From Nitrospira sp. SG-bin1 (lineage in GTDB: Bacteria > Nitrospirota > Nitrospiria > Nitrospirales > Nitrospiraceae), in contig LVWS01000001.1 in NCBI GenBank assembly GCA_002083365.1, forward strand, positions 52,732 through 108,952: a stretch of 56,221 nucleotides of DNA. The letters are read 5' to 3'. The notes under the pieces were generated by a model. It was not told the DNA's origin, searched no databases, and was given only the letters and a program-made list of their open reading frames with translations. The position numbers were made by a program, and so were the translations under genes. Below are positions 1-8,609 of this stretch, in pieces. The stretch's first letter is position 1. Each line of letters opens with the position of its first letter.

Positions 1-625
1 ACCAGAACGCATGGCCCCACTCGTTGAGTCCGACATTCGGCAGAATGAACATCGGCCCCACTATCGCCGCGACTAAAGCGAACGAGGTCGCTTGGCTATA
101 CAGCGGCAACCGCGTCTGTGCATACAGATAGCTCGCCACCCCGCACGTGATGTACAGCGGGAACGTCCCGTAGAACGCCACGATGTGGCTCGCCGTGAAG
201 CTCGTGTCCCGGATGATCACTTGATGCCACGCCGCATCCTGCTCCAGTGTGTAGCTGCCCGCGTAGTACACCCCCCAGATGTAACACACCAACCACCCCA
301 TCCAGTAAAAGTACCGCTTCAGCTCCAGCTTGTGGTCCAGGTTCGCCAGGTTCCGATCCCGCGTCACCCAGATCCACCCGATGGTCACGGCAAAGAAGAC
401 GGCATTGGCCAAGATGTTAAACCGCCACAGCCCCATCCACACCGAGTCAAATTCCGGGGTCATCGAATCCAACCCGTGCGAGTACCCGAACGCCCGCTGA
501 TACAGCACCCAAAATACCCCGATCCCTAACATCGCCAACCAGCCGATCTTCACCGGCTTCGAATCGTACCACTGCGAGATGTCATACCCCTTATCATGTG
601 TTGTTGCTGTCTGAGGTGATGCCAT
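1..625 (-). CDS. amoC: Ammonia monooxygenase subunit C (AmoC), 3' end outside window
   Basis: This is an integral-membrane subunit of the copper-dependent ammonia/methane monooxygenase family, which oxidises ammonia to hydroxylamine. The first 208 residues are visible from an ATG at 625-623; the rest runs off the left edge. They contain several hydrophobic helices and the family metal site: Asp130, His134 and His147, in the DAAWH and FTASH contexts, match the Asp/His/His ligands known from PmoC. A purine-rich GGGGGT lies just upstream of the ATG. Known full-length proteins are about 250-290 residues, so the C-terminal helices are missing only because of the edge. Whether amoA and amoB follow, or this is one of the solitary amoC copies known in comammox Nitrospira, cannot be seen. 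PmoC is the alternative by family, but the surrounding Nitrospira-like genes favour AmoC. Confidence 0.93.
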   Translation of the reverse strand, partial: MASPQTATTHDKGYDISQWYDSKPVKIGWLAMLGIGVFWVLYQRAFGYSHGLDSMTPEFDSVWMGLWRFNILANAVFFAVTIGWIWVTRDRNLANLDHKLELKRYFYWMGWLVCYIWGVYYAGSYTLEQDAAWHQVIIRDTSFTASHIVAFYGTFPLYITCGVASYLYAQTRLPLYSQATSFALVAAIVGPMFILPNVGLNEWGHAFW

Positions 626-743
626 GCTTAGACCCCCTTTTTCGGACAATGCTCCTTCCCTAACCCCTAGCCGCCGTGAACAATGCCTCCTTTCGTTGAA
701 AGAGCGGCCAACCCGTCTAAGATCTAACAAAGCACCGCTTCGT

Positions 744-757
744 GTGCCATAAGGCAC
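744..757. promoter_or_regulatory. Inverted repeat upstream of amoC, possible operator
   Basis: GTGCC and GGCAC form a perfect 5-bp inverted repeat around a 4-base ATAA centre. It lies about 120 bp upstream of the amoC start, in the 198-bp gap between amoC and the response-regulator gene. NarL-type regulators bind short inverted repeats, so this could be an operator, but no consensus is known for this regulator. I found no convincing sigma-70 promoter in the gap and no sigma-54 site with correct spacing. Confidence 0.3.
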
Positions 758-823
758 TTGCCTAAAGGATGTAAGGAAATTCCACTGGATGGAACGGCAA
801 GGAAAGCAGGGAAATGGAATCGG

Positions 824-1471
824 TTATTCGGATGAAGAAGTGAGGCCGTGGGCGAGGGCGTATTTGGTCAGTTCAGCCGTCGTATGGAGACCCAGCTGTT
901 CCATCAGCTTCGACTTGTGATACTCGACCGTCTTGGGAGATAAACCAAGCGTTGAAGCGATTTCTTTGAGAGTCAGCCCCTCGGCCACGAGCTGTAAGAT
1001 TTCTCGCTGTCGCACCGGCAAGCGCCCCTCGCCGTCAGTGTCCGGCTCAGTGTCGGAGATCGCTGATTGGACAAGATTTTTTGCAATCAATGAGGTGACG
1101 TAGTAGTTGCCCTTCATCACCGCATCAATGGCCTGTAACAGCTCAGACCCCGCCGACCGTTTCAGCAGGTAGGCGGATGCCCCAGCCTTGAAGGCTTGAT
1201 TGACATAGTCCTGATCTGCATGGACAGTCACAAAAATCAAACGAGCCTGAGGGAGCATCTTTCGCAAACGACGGGCCGCATCAAGGCCGTTCAGTCTGGG
1301 CATCGAAATATCCAAGACTACGAGGTCCGGCCGCAATCGTTTCGCCGCATCCAGCAAAGACCGACCGTCCTCCGCGGAACCTACGATCTGACAATGTTCT
1401 TCCAGCAGCTTTTTGAACCCTTCCAGCACTAAAGCATGGTCGTCCGCCAAGAGTACGCGGGGCTTGCTCAT
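824..1471 (-). CDS. NarL/LuxR-family response regulator
   Basis: This is a two-component transcription regulator of 215 residues. The N-terminal receiver domain (about 3-120) has the acidic pair Asp10/Asp11, the phospho-acceptor Asp54 (VVLDISMP) and the conserved Lys in AYLLKRSA. A linker leads to a C-terminal LuxR-type helix-turn-helix (about 150-210) with the typical REILQLVAEGLTLKEIA and SPKTVEYHKSKL segments. Its start overlaps the stop of the histidine-kinase gene by 4 bp (ATGA), so the two are probably co-translated partners. The next gene downstream, in the same direction after 198 bp, is amoC, which makes ammonia-oxidation genes a plausible target. That regulatory link is inferred from position only. 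Confidence 0.93.
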   Translation of the reverse strand: MSKPRVLLADDHALVLEGFKKLLEEHCQIVGSAEDGRSLLDAAKRLRPDLVVLDISMPRLNGLDAARRLRKMLPQARLIFVTVHADQDYVNQAFKAGASAYLLKRSAGSELLQAIDAVMKGNYYVTSLIAKNLVQSAISDTEPDTDGEGRLPVRQREILQLVAEGLTLKEIASTLGLSPKTVEYHKSKLMEQLGLHTTAELTKYALAHGLTSSSE

Positions 1472-2571
1472 GCACGCTCCTGTTTGAACGGCACCCAGGC
1501 ACAGATACGTGTTCCCTGCCCCAGTGTCGACTGTATATCGAAGGACCCAGCAACCAAGGAGACGCGTTCCTTCATGCTCAACAAACCGAGGCTTCCTCGC
1601 CGGCCGCCGTCACGATTTACGTCGAATCCCACTCCATCGTCGCTCACCATAAGCTGAAGGCCGTTTTCCACTCGTCGAAGGTCGACGCGGACGTTCTTGG
1701 CCTTGGCATGACGAGAAATATTCGCCAAGCCTTCTTGTGCGACGCGGTACAAGCAGGTGACGAGGCTTTGCGCCAAGTGTTGTGGTATATCCTTTCCTAT
1801 GAACTGGGCGTCGATACCGGTGCGGGTCTGAAAGTCGTCGACGAGGCGCCGAAGCGCGATGGATAAACCCAGATCATCAAGGACGGACGGGTGAAACTGA
1901 TGGGCCAGGCGGCGAACATCTTCGGAGAGCTCGACGATACGGTTCTGAATCGTATGTATCGTTCGGACAGTACCGATAGGAGCGTCCGAGAGCTGCTGCT
2001 CCAACATTTCAATGTCGATGGACAAGAGCGCCAGGCGTTGATTGATGTCGTCATGCAGATCCCGAGAAATCCGCCGTCTCTCCTCCTCCTGAAGGCGAAG
2101 CAGCTGCGAGGCAAGCAGTCGAAGGTCCCGTCTGTTCGCTTCGAGCGATTCTTCGGTATCCATCCGTTTTGACACCTCGCTGACGAGTGCGTTCTTGACG
2201 GCCATAAGTTCTTCGCTACGGGCATGGAGGCGCGCAGCCCAGCCCTCGTCGAGCCGCTGAAGTTCCTCCTCGCGTTCACGGCGTTGTAAAAGGTACCAAA
2301 TGGGCAGTCCGATCAGCGCCATGCCGAAGACCCGAGTGACTAAGGGTCTCCACACAGGTTCATCAGAAGCTTGAGGTGAAATGGTGGTAATATTTTCCGT
2401 TGTCACCGACGTGAGAGCTTTTTCAACTTCAAACGGCGTCGATAGTTGATGTGGAAACAGCGACAAGAATGATTTCGCCACTTCTGTGGGGAAATGGAAG
2501 ATCAGCAATCCGACCATCAATACATGGATACTGCCGATAAGAACCCAGCTTCTAGCTCGCGATACAGGCAT
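1468..2571 (-). CDS. NarL-partner sensor histidine kinase, membrane-bound
   Basis: This is a HisKA_3-type sensor kinase that would phosphorylate the overlapping response regulator. The start is set at the ATG at 2571 because GGGAGGT sits just upstream; an in-frame GTG at 2586 lies before that site. From the ATG: TM1 at about 8-26, a short (about 55-residue) periplasmic segment, TM2 at about 80-97, a cytoplasmic coiled coil to about 155, and the dimerisation/phosphoacceptor motif EEERRRISRDLHDD with His173. The HATPase domain carries an N-box (EGLANISRHA), DDGVGFD and GSLGLLSMKER. The periplasmic part is too short for a recognisable sensor fold, so the stimulus is unknown. It is divergent from the FlgO-like gene at 2842. 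Confidence 0.92.
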   Translation of the reverse strand: MPVSRARSWVLIGSIHVLMVGLLIFHFPTEVAKSFLSLFPHQLSTPFEVEKALTSVTTENITTISPQASDEPVWRPLVTRVFGMALIGLPIWYLLQRREREEELQRLDEGWAARLHARSEELMAVKNALVSEVSKRMDTEESLEANRRDLRLLASQLLRLQEEERRRISRDLHDDINQRLALLSIDIEMLEQQLSDAPIGTVRTIHTIQNRIVELSEDVRRLAHQFHPSVLDDLGLSIALRRLVDDFQTRTGIDAQFIGKDIPQHLAQSLVTCLYRVAQEGLANISRHAKAKNVRVDLRRVENGLQLMVSDDGVGFDVNRDGGRRGSLGLLSMKERVSLVAGSFDIQSTLGQGTRICAWVPFKQERA

Positions 2572-2841
2572 GGACCGACCTCCCACTCAAATTATCCTCT
2601 TTCAGGGTCGTCCAATCAAGGAGGGACAGGTATAGAGAGACTACGGTCTTCTAAACTGATCAGCCCGCAAAAGGCAGCTTACCGTTGTTCATGGTTTCAT
2701 ACGCCTCCGCAATGGTCACCTCCACTGAGTCGTAAGGCGGTGAACACTGACGATCTCCATACCGGACAGCGGTCTTGATCCCGCTCCATTTTTGCTGGCC
2801 GCTAGACAGTGAAGTCGCCCCGAGTATAATGACATCCATTC

Positions 2842-3825
2842 ATGCGTATGATTGGAATTCCGGTACTGCTCCTCGGCCTCGCCACTCTCTTCCTGTATCC
2901 GGCAACGTCTCGGGCTGGGACGAGTTATGAAGAGGATCTCAAGCAATTGGCGGACGGCGTGACTGAAGGGGCGGCCAAGGCCAAGAAACACCGGCTCGCC
3001 TTTTTGGACTTCACCGATTCCAAAGGGAGCCCGACGCCGATCGGACAGTTCCTTGCCGAGGAACTTGCGACACAGGTCATGGTATCCGGTGAAATGACGG
3101 TGATCGATCGCACGCTCACGAACTCGACCCTGAAGAAGATGCGTGTGGACCAGGTGGACTCGGCCCATGCGAAGGCCCTGCGACGTGCGGCCAAAGCGAT
3201 CCGCGCCGATGTATTGGTGGGCGGAGTGATCACCGAAACTCCCGAGGGTCTACAGGTCACGGTACGGCTCATCAATCCGTCGGATGCCCAGCCGATCGGC
3301 GCCACGCGCGGGATGCTGCCCAAAGCCGGCCCCTTGAACTCCTTTTTTAAGAAGGAAGAGGCTCCGCAACCGATCTTGAAAGTTGAAAATCCTCTGGAAA
3401 CTCCCCCTCCGGCAGGTGTGGGGACGCATCGGAACGAGTACTATGAATTGGTGGTCAGGTCGATCGAACGGCAGACCGTCCGGGCCAAGATGGACCTCAC
3501 CGTCGAAAACGTCTCACGCCGCGACATGAAACTGCTGTGTCACTTGCAGGACACGGTTCTGACGGACGAACATGGAACGACGTGGCACCAGGGCATCGAG
3601 GACAATCGAGAAGGTCTGTGTGCCCGCGGACTCGAACTCTCCCCGCGCCGGAAAGAACGCGCCGTCCTCATGTTCACTGGTTCACCGGAGACGGCAGCCA
3701 CTCAGTTCACGCTGCATTTTCGTGAGAGGTTGCCCAGACGAGACGCGTCCTTCACCATCGAGGGGTTGAAGGCTGGCTCGTCGTCGGAAACTCCGCAAAC
3801 AATAACGCCCTACGACAACAGATAA
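2842..3825 (+). CDS. Exported FlgO-like domain protein
   Basis: The 327-residue protein begins with a signal peptide (hydrophobic residues 5-20, likely cut after SRA at about 25). Residues about 45-155 resemble the FlgO/CsgG-like fold seen in outer-membrane-associated proteins: a RLAFLDFTD strand, EELATQVMVSGEMTVIDRT and ADVLVGGVITET. Residues about 195-310 form a second, beta-rich domain that looks immunoglobulin-like, with a pair of cysteines. FlgO itself is a flagellar outer-membrane protein, but no flagellar genes are present here, so a general envelope role is more likely. It lies 9 bp upstream of thiD and may share its transcript. The fold call is by pattern only. Confidence 0.7.
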   Translation: MRMIGIPVLLLGLATLFLYPATSRAGTSYEEDLKQLADGVTEGAAKAKKHRLAFLDFTDSKGSPTPIGQFLAEELATQVMVSGEMTVIDRTLTNSTLKKMRVDQVDSAHAKALRRAAKAIRADVLVGGVITETPEGLQVTVRLINPSDAQPIGATRGMLPKAGPLNSFFKKEEAPQPILKVENPLETPPPAGVGTHRNEYYELVVRSIERQTVRAKMDLTVENVSRRDMKLLCHLQDTVLTDEHGTTWHQGIEDNREGLCARGLELSPRRKERAVLMFTGSPETAATQFTLHFRERLPRRDASFTIEGLKAGSSSETPQTITPYDNR

Positions 3826-3834
3826 AGGATCGTC

Positions 3835-4635
3835 ATGTCGAAAACGTTGAAACAAGTACTCACCATTGCCGGCTCGGATTCCGGCGGCGGCGCGGGGATC
3901 CAGGCGGACATCAAATCCATGTCCGCCAACGGGGTGTTCGCCATGTCCGTCATCACGGCGATCACGGCTCAGAATACGGAAGAAGTGACCGATGTCCTCG
4001 AATTGCCTCCGGCCATCATCGCCTCGCAGATCGATGCCGTCTTCGACGACTTCGACGTGGCCGCCGTCAAGACCGGAATGCTGTCCTCGGCCGCCATTGT
4101 CGAAGTGATCGTGAAGATGTTGAAACCTCAAAACGTGGTGAACCTGGTCGTGGATCCGGTGATGATTTCGAAGAGCGGTCATTCGCTCTTGCAGCCGGAC
4201 GCGATCGAGGCGGTGAAGACGCAGTTGCTTCCTCTGGCCCTGGTCGTGACACCGAACGTGCATGAGGCACAGCAACTGTCGGGAATTGACATCGCCTCGT
4301 TGGCCGATGCCCGGCGCGCGGCCAAAGTGATTCATGGATTCGGATGCAAGCATGTCTTGATCAAGGGCGGCCATTTACTCAATGAGCGGGCGACCGACTT
4401 GCTCTATGACGGACGTTTTTTCAACGTCTTGAAGGGGGAATTCATCGAAACCCGCCATACGCATGGCACCGGCTGTACCTTCGCCTCCGCACTGGCCGCT
4501 CATCTTGCAAGGGGGCGATCGGTGTTGGACTCCGCGCAGGCCGCCAAGTCCTATGTGACGGAAGCCATCCGGCATGGCTTGGCCATCGGCCACGGACAAG
4601 GGCCGACGGACCATTTTTATTTTCTCGACCGATAA
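3835..4635 (+). CDS. thiD: Hydroxymethylpyrimidine/phosphomethylpyrimidine kinase
   Basis: ThiD phosphorylates HMP and HMP-phosphate to HMP-pyrophosphate, the pyrimidine half of thiamine. The 266-residue protein has the ribokinase-fold signatures of the family: AGSDSGGGAGIQADIKS at the N terminus, DPVMISKSGHSLL in the middle, and the anion-hole/catalytic GTGCTFASALAAHLARG near the C terminus. The length is typical. It is separated by 37 kb from the riboswitch-controlled thiC-thi4 pair, and no TPP riboswitch is apparent in front of it. The next gene starts 4 bp after its stop. Confidence 0.95.
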   Translation: MSKTLKQVLTIAGSDSGGGAGIQADIKSMSANGVFAMSVITAITAQNTEEVTDVLELPPAIIASQIDAVFDDFDVAAVKTGMLSSAAIVEVIVKMLKPQNVVNLVVDPVMISKSGHSLLQPDAIEAVKTQLLPLALVVTPNVHEAQQLSGIDIASLADARRAAKVIHGFGCKHVLIKGGHLLNERATDLLYDGRFFNVLKGEFIETRHTHGTGCTFASALAAHLARGRSVLDSAQAAKSYVTEAIRHGLAIGHGQGPTDHFYFLDR

Positions 4636-4639
4636 CCGT

Positions 4640-5968
4640 ATGTCGATGCTCGTACGGATTCCCCCACTCACGTTCTGCATCGCGGGTCTCAGCTGGCTGA
4701 TCCTTGCGTCGATTCTCGGCGTGGCGACGTTGGTCGGACTGGTACAGGGGACCCCGTTGCCGCCGTGGGTCGGGGCGCTCCATGTCCACGCGGTCCTGGT
4801 GGGCGGTGTCGCCCAGATCATTCTCGGCGGATTTATCATGCTTACCCCTCCGCCTGGTTCGGCACATCGAAAAGAACCGGACTCCCATCCCCTCGCATTT
4901 TGGGCGCTGAACGGCGGGGTGGTGGGAATGCTCACGGGGTTTTGGTTGCACCAGCACATCGTCATCGGTGTGGCCGGTGCTGTGGTGATCGCCGCATTTA
5001 TCTCCATCATCTACGGCATTTGGATCCGAGCGAACCGTGCCTGGAGGCTCTCATTCAACGAATCTTGGTGTTACGCCCTCTCTCTCTTCTGCCTCGTGGG
5101 CGCATCGGTTTGCGGAGAAATCATGGCGCTCGGATTCGTGCCGGCTTTCTACGGCTATGCGCGGCTCGCGCATATTCACCTGGCGGTGCTCGGTTTCGTG
5201 GTTGTAGCCATCATCGGGATGGTGCAGCATCTCCTGCCGACAGTCTGGAACCGGCCGCACATGCATCCCCGGCTTGCCCGCCTGGGCATGATCGTGATGC
5301 CGATCGGCATGGCCGTCTTAATCGGTGGATTTCTGAACTCTTCGGTCCCGATCGAACTGGCCGGTGGCGGCATTCTACTCATCGGCGGGTTGCTCTGGAC
5401 CGGCAATGTGGTCCGAACATGGCTCTCTTCCCCTCCGACCGGCGGCGCAGCTTCGGACCATCTCTTCATCAGCACCTTCTTTCTCATCTTTACCATCACG
5501 CTGGGCGAGCTTGTCGGTGTCAATCGCCTCTCGGATCCTCCCGTCCTCCCGTACGGGAAGTTGCACCTGGTCGCTTATACCCATATGACGTTCGTCGGCT
5601 TCATCATGAACGCCGTCATGGGCGCGTGCTCCTATTTCATTCCCGTCACAATCGCCGCCGGCCGCGTCCCCAATGCCAAGAAACGCGGGTTGTATCTGGA
5701 TCAACTCCACGCGATCATGAACCATTGGAGCACCGTTCAAATCGCGTCGCTCAGTCTGGGAACCATGGGACTGGGTCTCATGGCCGCCTTGACGTGGAAT
5801 GTGCCGCTGGCTTCCATCTACATCCGTATCGCCATCTGGACCAGTCTCGGCCTCCTCATGACCGGCTTGATTCTCTTTGCAGTCAAGCTGACCTTGATGC
5901 TTACCAATAAACCGGACTCGCTTCGGAGCGGACAGACCTCCACCGACGAACTCAAACTCACGGCCTGA
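4640..5968 (+). CDS. Multi-spanning heme-copper-oxidase-like membrane protein
   Basis: The start is the ATG at 4640, just after thiD; an upstream start at 4574 would overlap thiD. The 442-residue protein is almost entirely hydrophobic, with about 12 predicted membrane helices. Histidines recur at helix positions as in subunit I of heme-copper oxidases or NnrS-like proteins: LHVHAVLVGG, ARLAHIHLAVLGF, MVQHLLP, KLHLVAYTHMTFVGF and HAIMNHWS. I did not see a clear CuB-tyrosine signature, so terminal oxidase activity is not shown. NnrS-type proteins are linked to nitric-oxide stress, which would suit a nitrifier, but that is inference. Expression coupled to thiD is likely from the 4-bp gap. Confidence 0.65.
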   Translation: MSMLVRIPPLTFCIAGLSWLILASILGVATLVGLVQGTPLPPWVGALHVHAVLVGGVAQIILGGFIMLTPPPGSAHRKEPDSHPLAFWALNGGVVGMLTGFWLHQHIVIGVAGAVVIAAFISIIYGIWIRANRAWRLSFNESWCYALSLFCLVGASVCGEIMALGFVPAFYGYARLAHIHLAVLGFVVVAIIGMVQHLLPTVWNRPHMHPRLARLGMIVMPIGMAVLIGGFLNSSVPIELAGGGILLIGGLLWTGNVVRTWLSSPPTGGAASDHLFISTFFLIFTITLGELVGVNRLSDPPVLPYGKLHLVAYTHMTFVGFIMNAVMGACSYFIPVTIAAGRVPNAKKRGLYLDQLHAIMNHWSTVQIASLSLGTMGLGLMAALTWNVPLASIYIRIAIWTSLGLLMTGLILFAVKLTLMLTNKPDSLRSGQTSTDELKLTA

Positions 5969-6028
5969 CCGTCCGACGGACCGACCTTCTTTCCTGACCT
6001 CGGTCGCGGACTCTGCTACAATCCCCGC

Positions 6029-6799
6029 GTGGAAAAACGATTCTCGTTTCTCGATCCCCACGGTCATCGAGTCTCCGCCATCTTGACCGTCCCCGACGAA
6101 GGGACGGACAAGCTCGCCGTTTTGTGCCATGGATTTATATCGTCGAAAACCAGCTCGACCAACAATGCCTTGACCCGCATGCTGATCGACCACGGCATCG
6201 CCACCTTTCGCTTCGACTTCTTCGGCCAAGGGGACAGCGAAGGCCCGTTCGATCAGATCACCGTCAGCTTGGCGGTTGAACAGGCACATCGAGCGGTCGA
6301 TCTCATGAACGAAAAAGGGTATCGGCGCATCGGCCTGATGGGATCGAGCTTCGGCGGTCTGGTCTCGATTCTGACCGCTTCACAGCGGATGGACTTAGTC
6401 TGCCTTGCCTTGAAATGTCCGGTAGTGGATTTTCCGGAGGAGCTGCGGCTGGAGTTTGGCGAAGAAGAAATGGCACGATGGCGGAAGACCGACACGATTC
6501 CGAACATCATGGGCGGTCCCAACCGAATCGCGCTTCGCTATGCGTTTTATGAAGACGCCCTCCGGCAGATCGCCTATGCCTCAGCACGATCGATCGCAGC
6601 CCCGACCGTCATCGTGCAAGGCGACAAGGACGAGCATGTCCCGCTTCATCAAAGCCGGCAGCTGTACGACGCGCTGCAGGTCGAGAAACACCTCGAGCTG
6701 TTGCCTGGCGCCGACCATCAGTTCACGAAAGGGGAAGATTTTAAACGAATGACGAACGTGATAGCGGACTGGTTGGTCGGCCATCTCGCTGAACAGTAG
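6029..6799 (+). CDS. Alpha/beta hydrolase
   Basis: This is a 256-residue serine hydrolase beginning at a GTG. It has the oxyanion-hole HGF motif near residue 34, a nucleophile elbow GSSFGG with Ser107, a likely acid in GDKDEHVP (about 200), and a catalytic His in GADHQF near 235. The domain layout matches small cytosolic esterases or acylaminoacyl-peptidase-like hydrolases. No signal peptide is present. It lies 60 bp after the membrane protein and is convergent with the phosphodiesterase-like gene. The substrate cannot be predicted. Confidence 0.88.
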   Translation: MEKRFSFLDPHGHRVSAILTVPDEGTDKLAVLCHGFISSKTSSTNNALTRMLIDHGIATFRFDFFGQGDSEGPFDQITVSLAVEQAHRAVDLMNEKGYRRIGLMGSSFGGLVSILTASQRMDLVCLALKCPVVDFPEELRLEFGEEEMARWRKTDTIPNIMGGPNRIALRYAFYEDALRQIAYASARSIAAPTVIVQGDKDEHVPLHQSRQLYDALQVEKHLELLPGADHQFTKGEDFKRMTNVIADWLVGHLAEQ

Positions 6800-6853
6800 T
6801 TCGAGTGACGCCTCTCAGCAGGCGCTGCAGGAACCTTACCGGTGGCGGGGCGA

Positions 6854-7642
6854 CTACACTGCCATGACCTGACCCTCCTCAAGAAACGAGATTCGTTCGA
6901 TACCAAACCGACTGATTTCCGCTTCGATCTGTGTTTGGAAAGCGGGCTTCATATGGTAGGCGTAAACGGGCAGATCGGGACGCCCGAGCTTTTGAAACTC
7001 CTTGAAGAACAGCGACGGAGTCAGGTGTTTTGATTTCTTGGCCAATCCTTCCAGCGTGTCGGGAAAGGATGATTCAATGAAGGCGGCCTTGAGGTTGGGG
7101 GTGGTTCGGCCAAGATGCCAGATCTCCTCGGTTTCATGCGTATCTCCGCTATAGAGCAAGGCAGCTCCCCGGTCCTTCACGATGTATCCCACGGTGGGGA
7201 CTGTATGGTTGACTGGAATTGGAATGACTTCGAGATGGCCGAGCGTGACGGGTTTTCCCGGTTCTAGAACCAGCGCTTGCAAGACCGCGTGCTTCTTGTC
7301 CGGCACCTTGAAAAAGTTCGGATAGACCTTGTCGTTAAACACATGGTCCATCAATCCTTGAATCACCGGCTCAGTGGCCGCCACGATGAGCGGGTCGGTG
7401 AATTCTTCGGCGAGATTGTCGACCAACGTCGGGAGCCCCTTGATGTGGTCGAAATGAAGGTGGCTGAGCAGTACGAACCGGACGCGTTGCTGTTCCGCCA
7501 AGGTGAGCCGTGCTCCGATCGTTCCGGCATCAAGGAGGACGGAGTCATCGATAAGGAATCCGCAACTCTCCTGACGAACCGACCGCTCCGTTCCACCCAC
7601 GAGGCAGTCCGCCCCGTGGCAACCCAACACTCGAATCTGCAT
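6854..7642 (-). CDS. Metallo-beta-lactamase-fold cyclic-nucleotide phosphodiesterase-like protein
   Basis: The 262-residue protein has the metal-binding HLHFDH motif at residues 61-66, a later His in PVNHTVP and the Asp of YSGDTHET, so it should bind two metal ions. The HLHFDHIKGLPTL context resembles the class-II cAMP phosphodiesterase signature (HxHLDHxxG) more than that of glyoxalase II or ribonuclease Z. If so, it hydrolyses 3',5'-cyclic nucleotides. No signal peptide is visible. It is convergent with the hydrolase gene. A nucleotidyl cyclase (17525) and a cyclic-nucleotide-binding protein (23538) occur in the same window, which supports the reading but does not prove it. Confidence 0.72.
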   Translation of the reverse strand: MQIRVLGCHGADCLVGGTERSVRQESCGFLIDDSVLLDAGTIGARLTLAEQQRVRFVLLSHLHFDHIKGLPTLVDNLAEEFTDPLIVAATEPVIQGLMDHVFNDKVYPNFFKVPDKKHAVLQALVLEPGKPVTLGHLEVIPIPVNHTVPTVGYIVKDRGAALLYSGDTHETEEIWHLGRTTPNLKAAFIESSFPDTLEGLAKKSKHLTPSLFFKEFQKLGRPDLPVYAYHMKPAFQTQIEAEISRFGIERISFLEEGQVMAV

Positions 7643-8247
7643 GTGAAGACGACTATGCCAAATTATGTGGCCGGCTACCAGGAGACTGCTTCATGCTTGG
7701 TAGGATCTTGCGATCACTTACATCATGCCCCAGCCGGAGGTGCTACCATACCATACTGGTCTTCCCTCTGTCATTGTCCAGTGCTTGGCTTTCTGATGTA
7801 AAGAGTCCACTGCGAGTCCATTATTTATTTATTAAGCCTCGTCAAGACACGGCTTTTGGGTCACGCTGATCAGCTTGGGTGCATCCATAAAGATTCAGAG
7901 TATCCAAAAAGATTCTGAATCTGTTTGAGCACAATTCAGTTCACCTGCATCGCCTAACCGTTCCGCAGCCTCGAAATCCTCAGAAATACCAACAATTCAA
8001 TTCAGGCTCGCTTCCTGCGCACCCAGCCGCTACTCGGAAGCGGCCATCTTATGCTTGCTCACCTTTACAAGACCATTTTGGAAAGCAGTGATGAAGTCAT
8101 CGTGGAAGGCATAATAGCCTTCACTCTTTCGTAGGGGTTGAAAATGCTTGCAGTGCATGTGAGAGTCCCGGCCTCAATCGCTCGGTCTATACTGGTATTT
8201 TATTCGTATTCCTTGCATTTACTTGTGTCAACAATATTGACGGCCTA
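7643..8247. other. 605-bp intergenic region with an inverted repeat
   Basis: No convincing gene is present between the divergent phosphodiesterase-like gene and the secreted-protein cluster. The visible structure is a perfect 9-bp inverted repeat, AGATTCAGA at 7891-7899 and TCTGAATCT at 7914-7922, separated by 14 bases. The region is noticeably richer in A and T than the flanking genes. It presumably holds the promoter of the 8248-19483 cluster; a TATACT box near 8190 is a candidate -10 but lacks a good -35. Confidence 0.45.
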
Positions 8248-8595
8248 TTGACGCGATCGAAAGGATGGCTTCAAGTGGCAATGGGTCTCCTGATCGGCGG
8301 GCTTTTCTTGACACCGGCTCATTCAGGTACAGACTCACCTTCGACTTTGATTCAGATAGTGGGAGTACCTGCAGCCGTCATTACTCCCATCGGAGCCCAT
8401 TCCTATTCCTCTACCGAGCGAAACGCCGGCTACCTTCTTCAGGACGCTGCAGGTGTCGGGACTAACCCTGCCGGGGTTACTGCTCAAAACGCTCCCAACG
8501 CAATCGCTCAACCTTTGAGCGCAAACACGACTGGATCTGGAAACCGCCGACAGGCGCAAGAAACAGAAAGACTTTCCGCGAAACGAGTCTTCTAA
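8248..8595 (+). CDS. Small exported protein of unknown function
   Basis: The 115-residue product starts at a TTG at 8248; an in-frame ATG at 8281 is an alternative but would remove most of the charged N terminus. Residues about 8-25 form a signal peptide ending PAHSG. The mature part is low in charge and rich in Ala, Thr, Asn and Ser, with a more basic tail. I recognise no domain. It ends 14 bp before the lectin-like gene, so the two are probably co-expressed and both exported. Confidence 0.5.
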   Translation: MTRSKGWLQVAMGLLIGGLFLTPAHSGTDSPSTLIQIVGVPAAVITPIGAHSYSSTERNAGYLLQDAAGVGTNPAGVTAQNAPNAIAQPLSANTTGSGNRRQAQETERLSAKRVF

Positions 8596-8609
8596 CCTGG
8601 GAGGTCCCT

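Noticed and set aside
740..765. A TGGCAC followed by TGC on the amoC strand suggested a sigma-54 promoter.
   Set aside because: The GG and GC pairs are three bases too far apart for a -24/-12 element.
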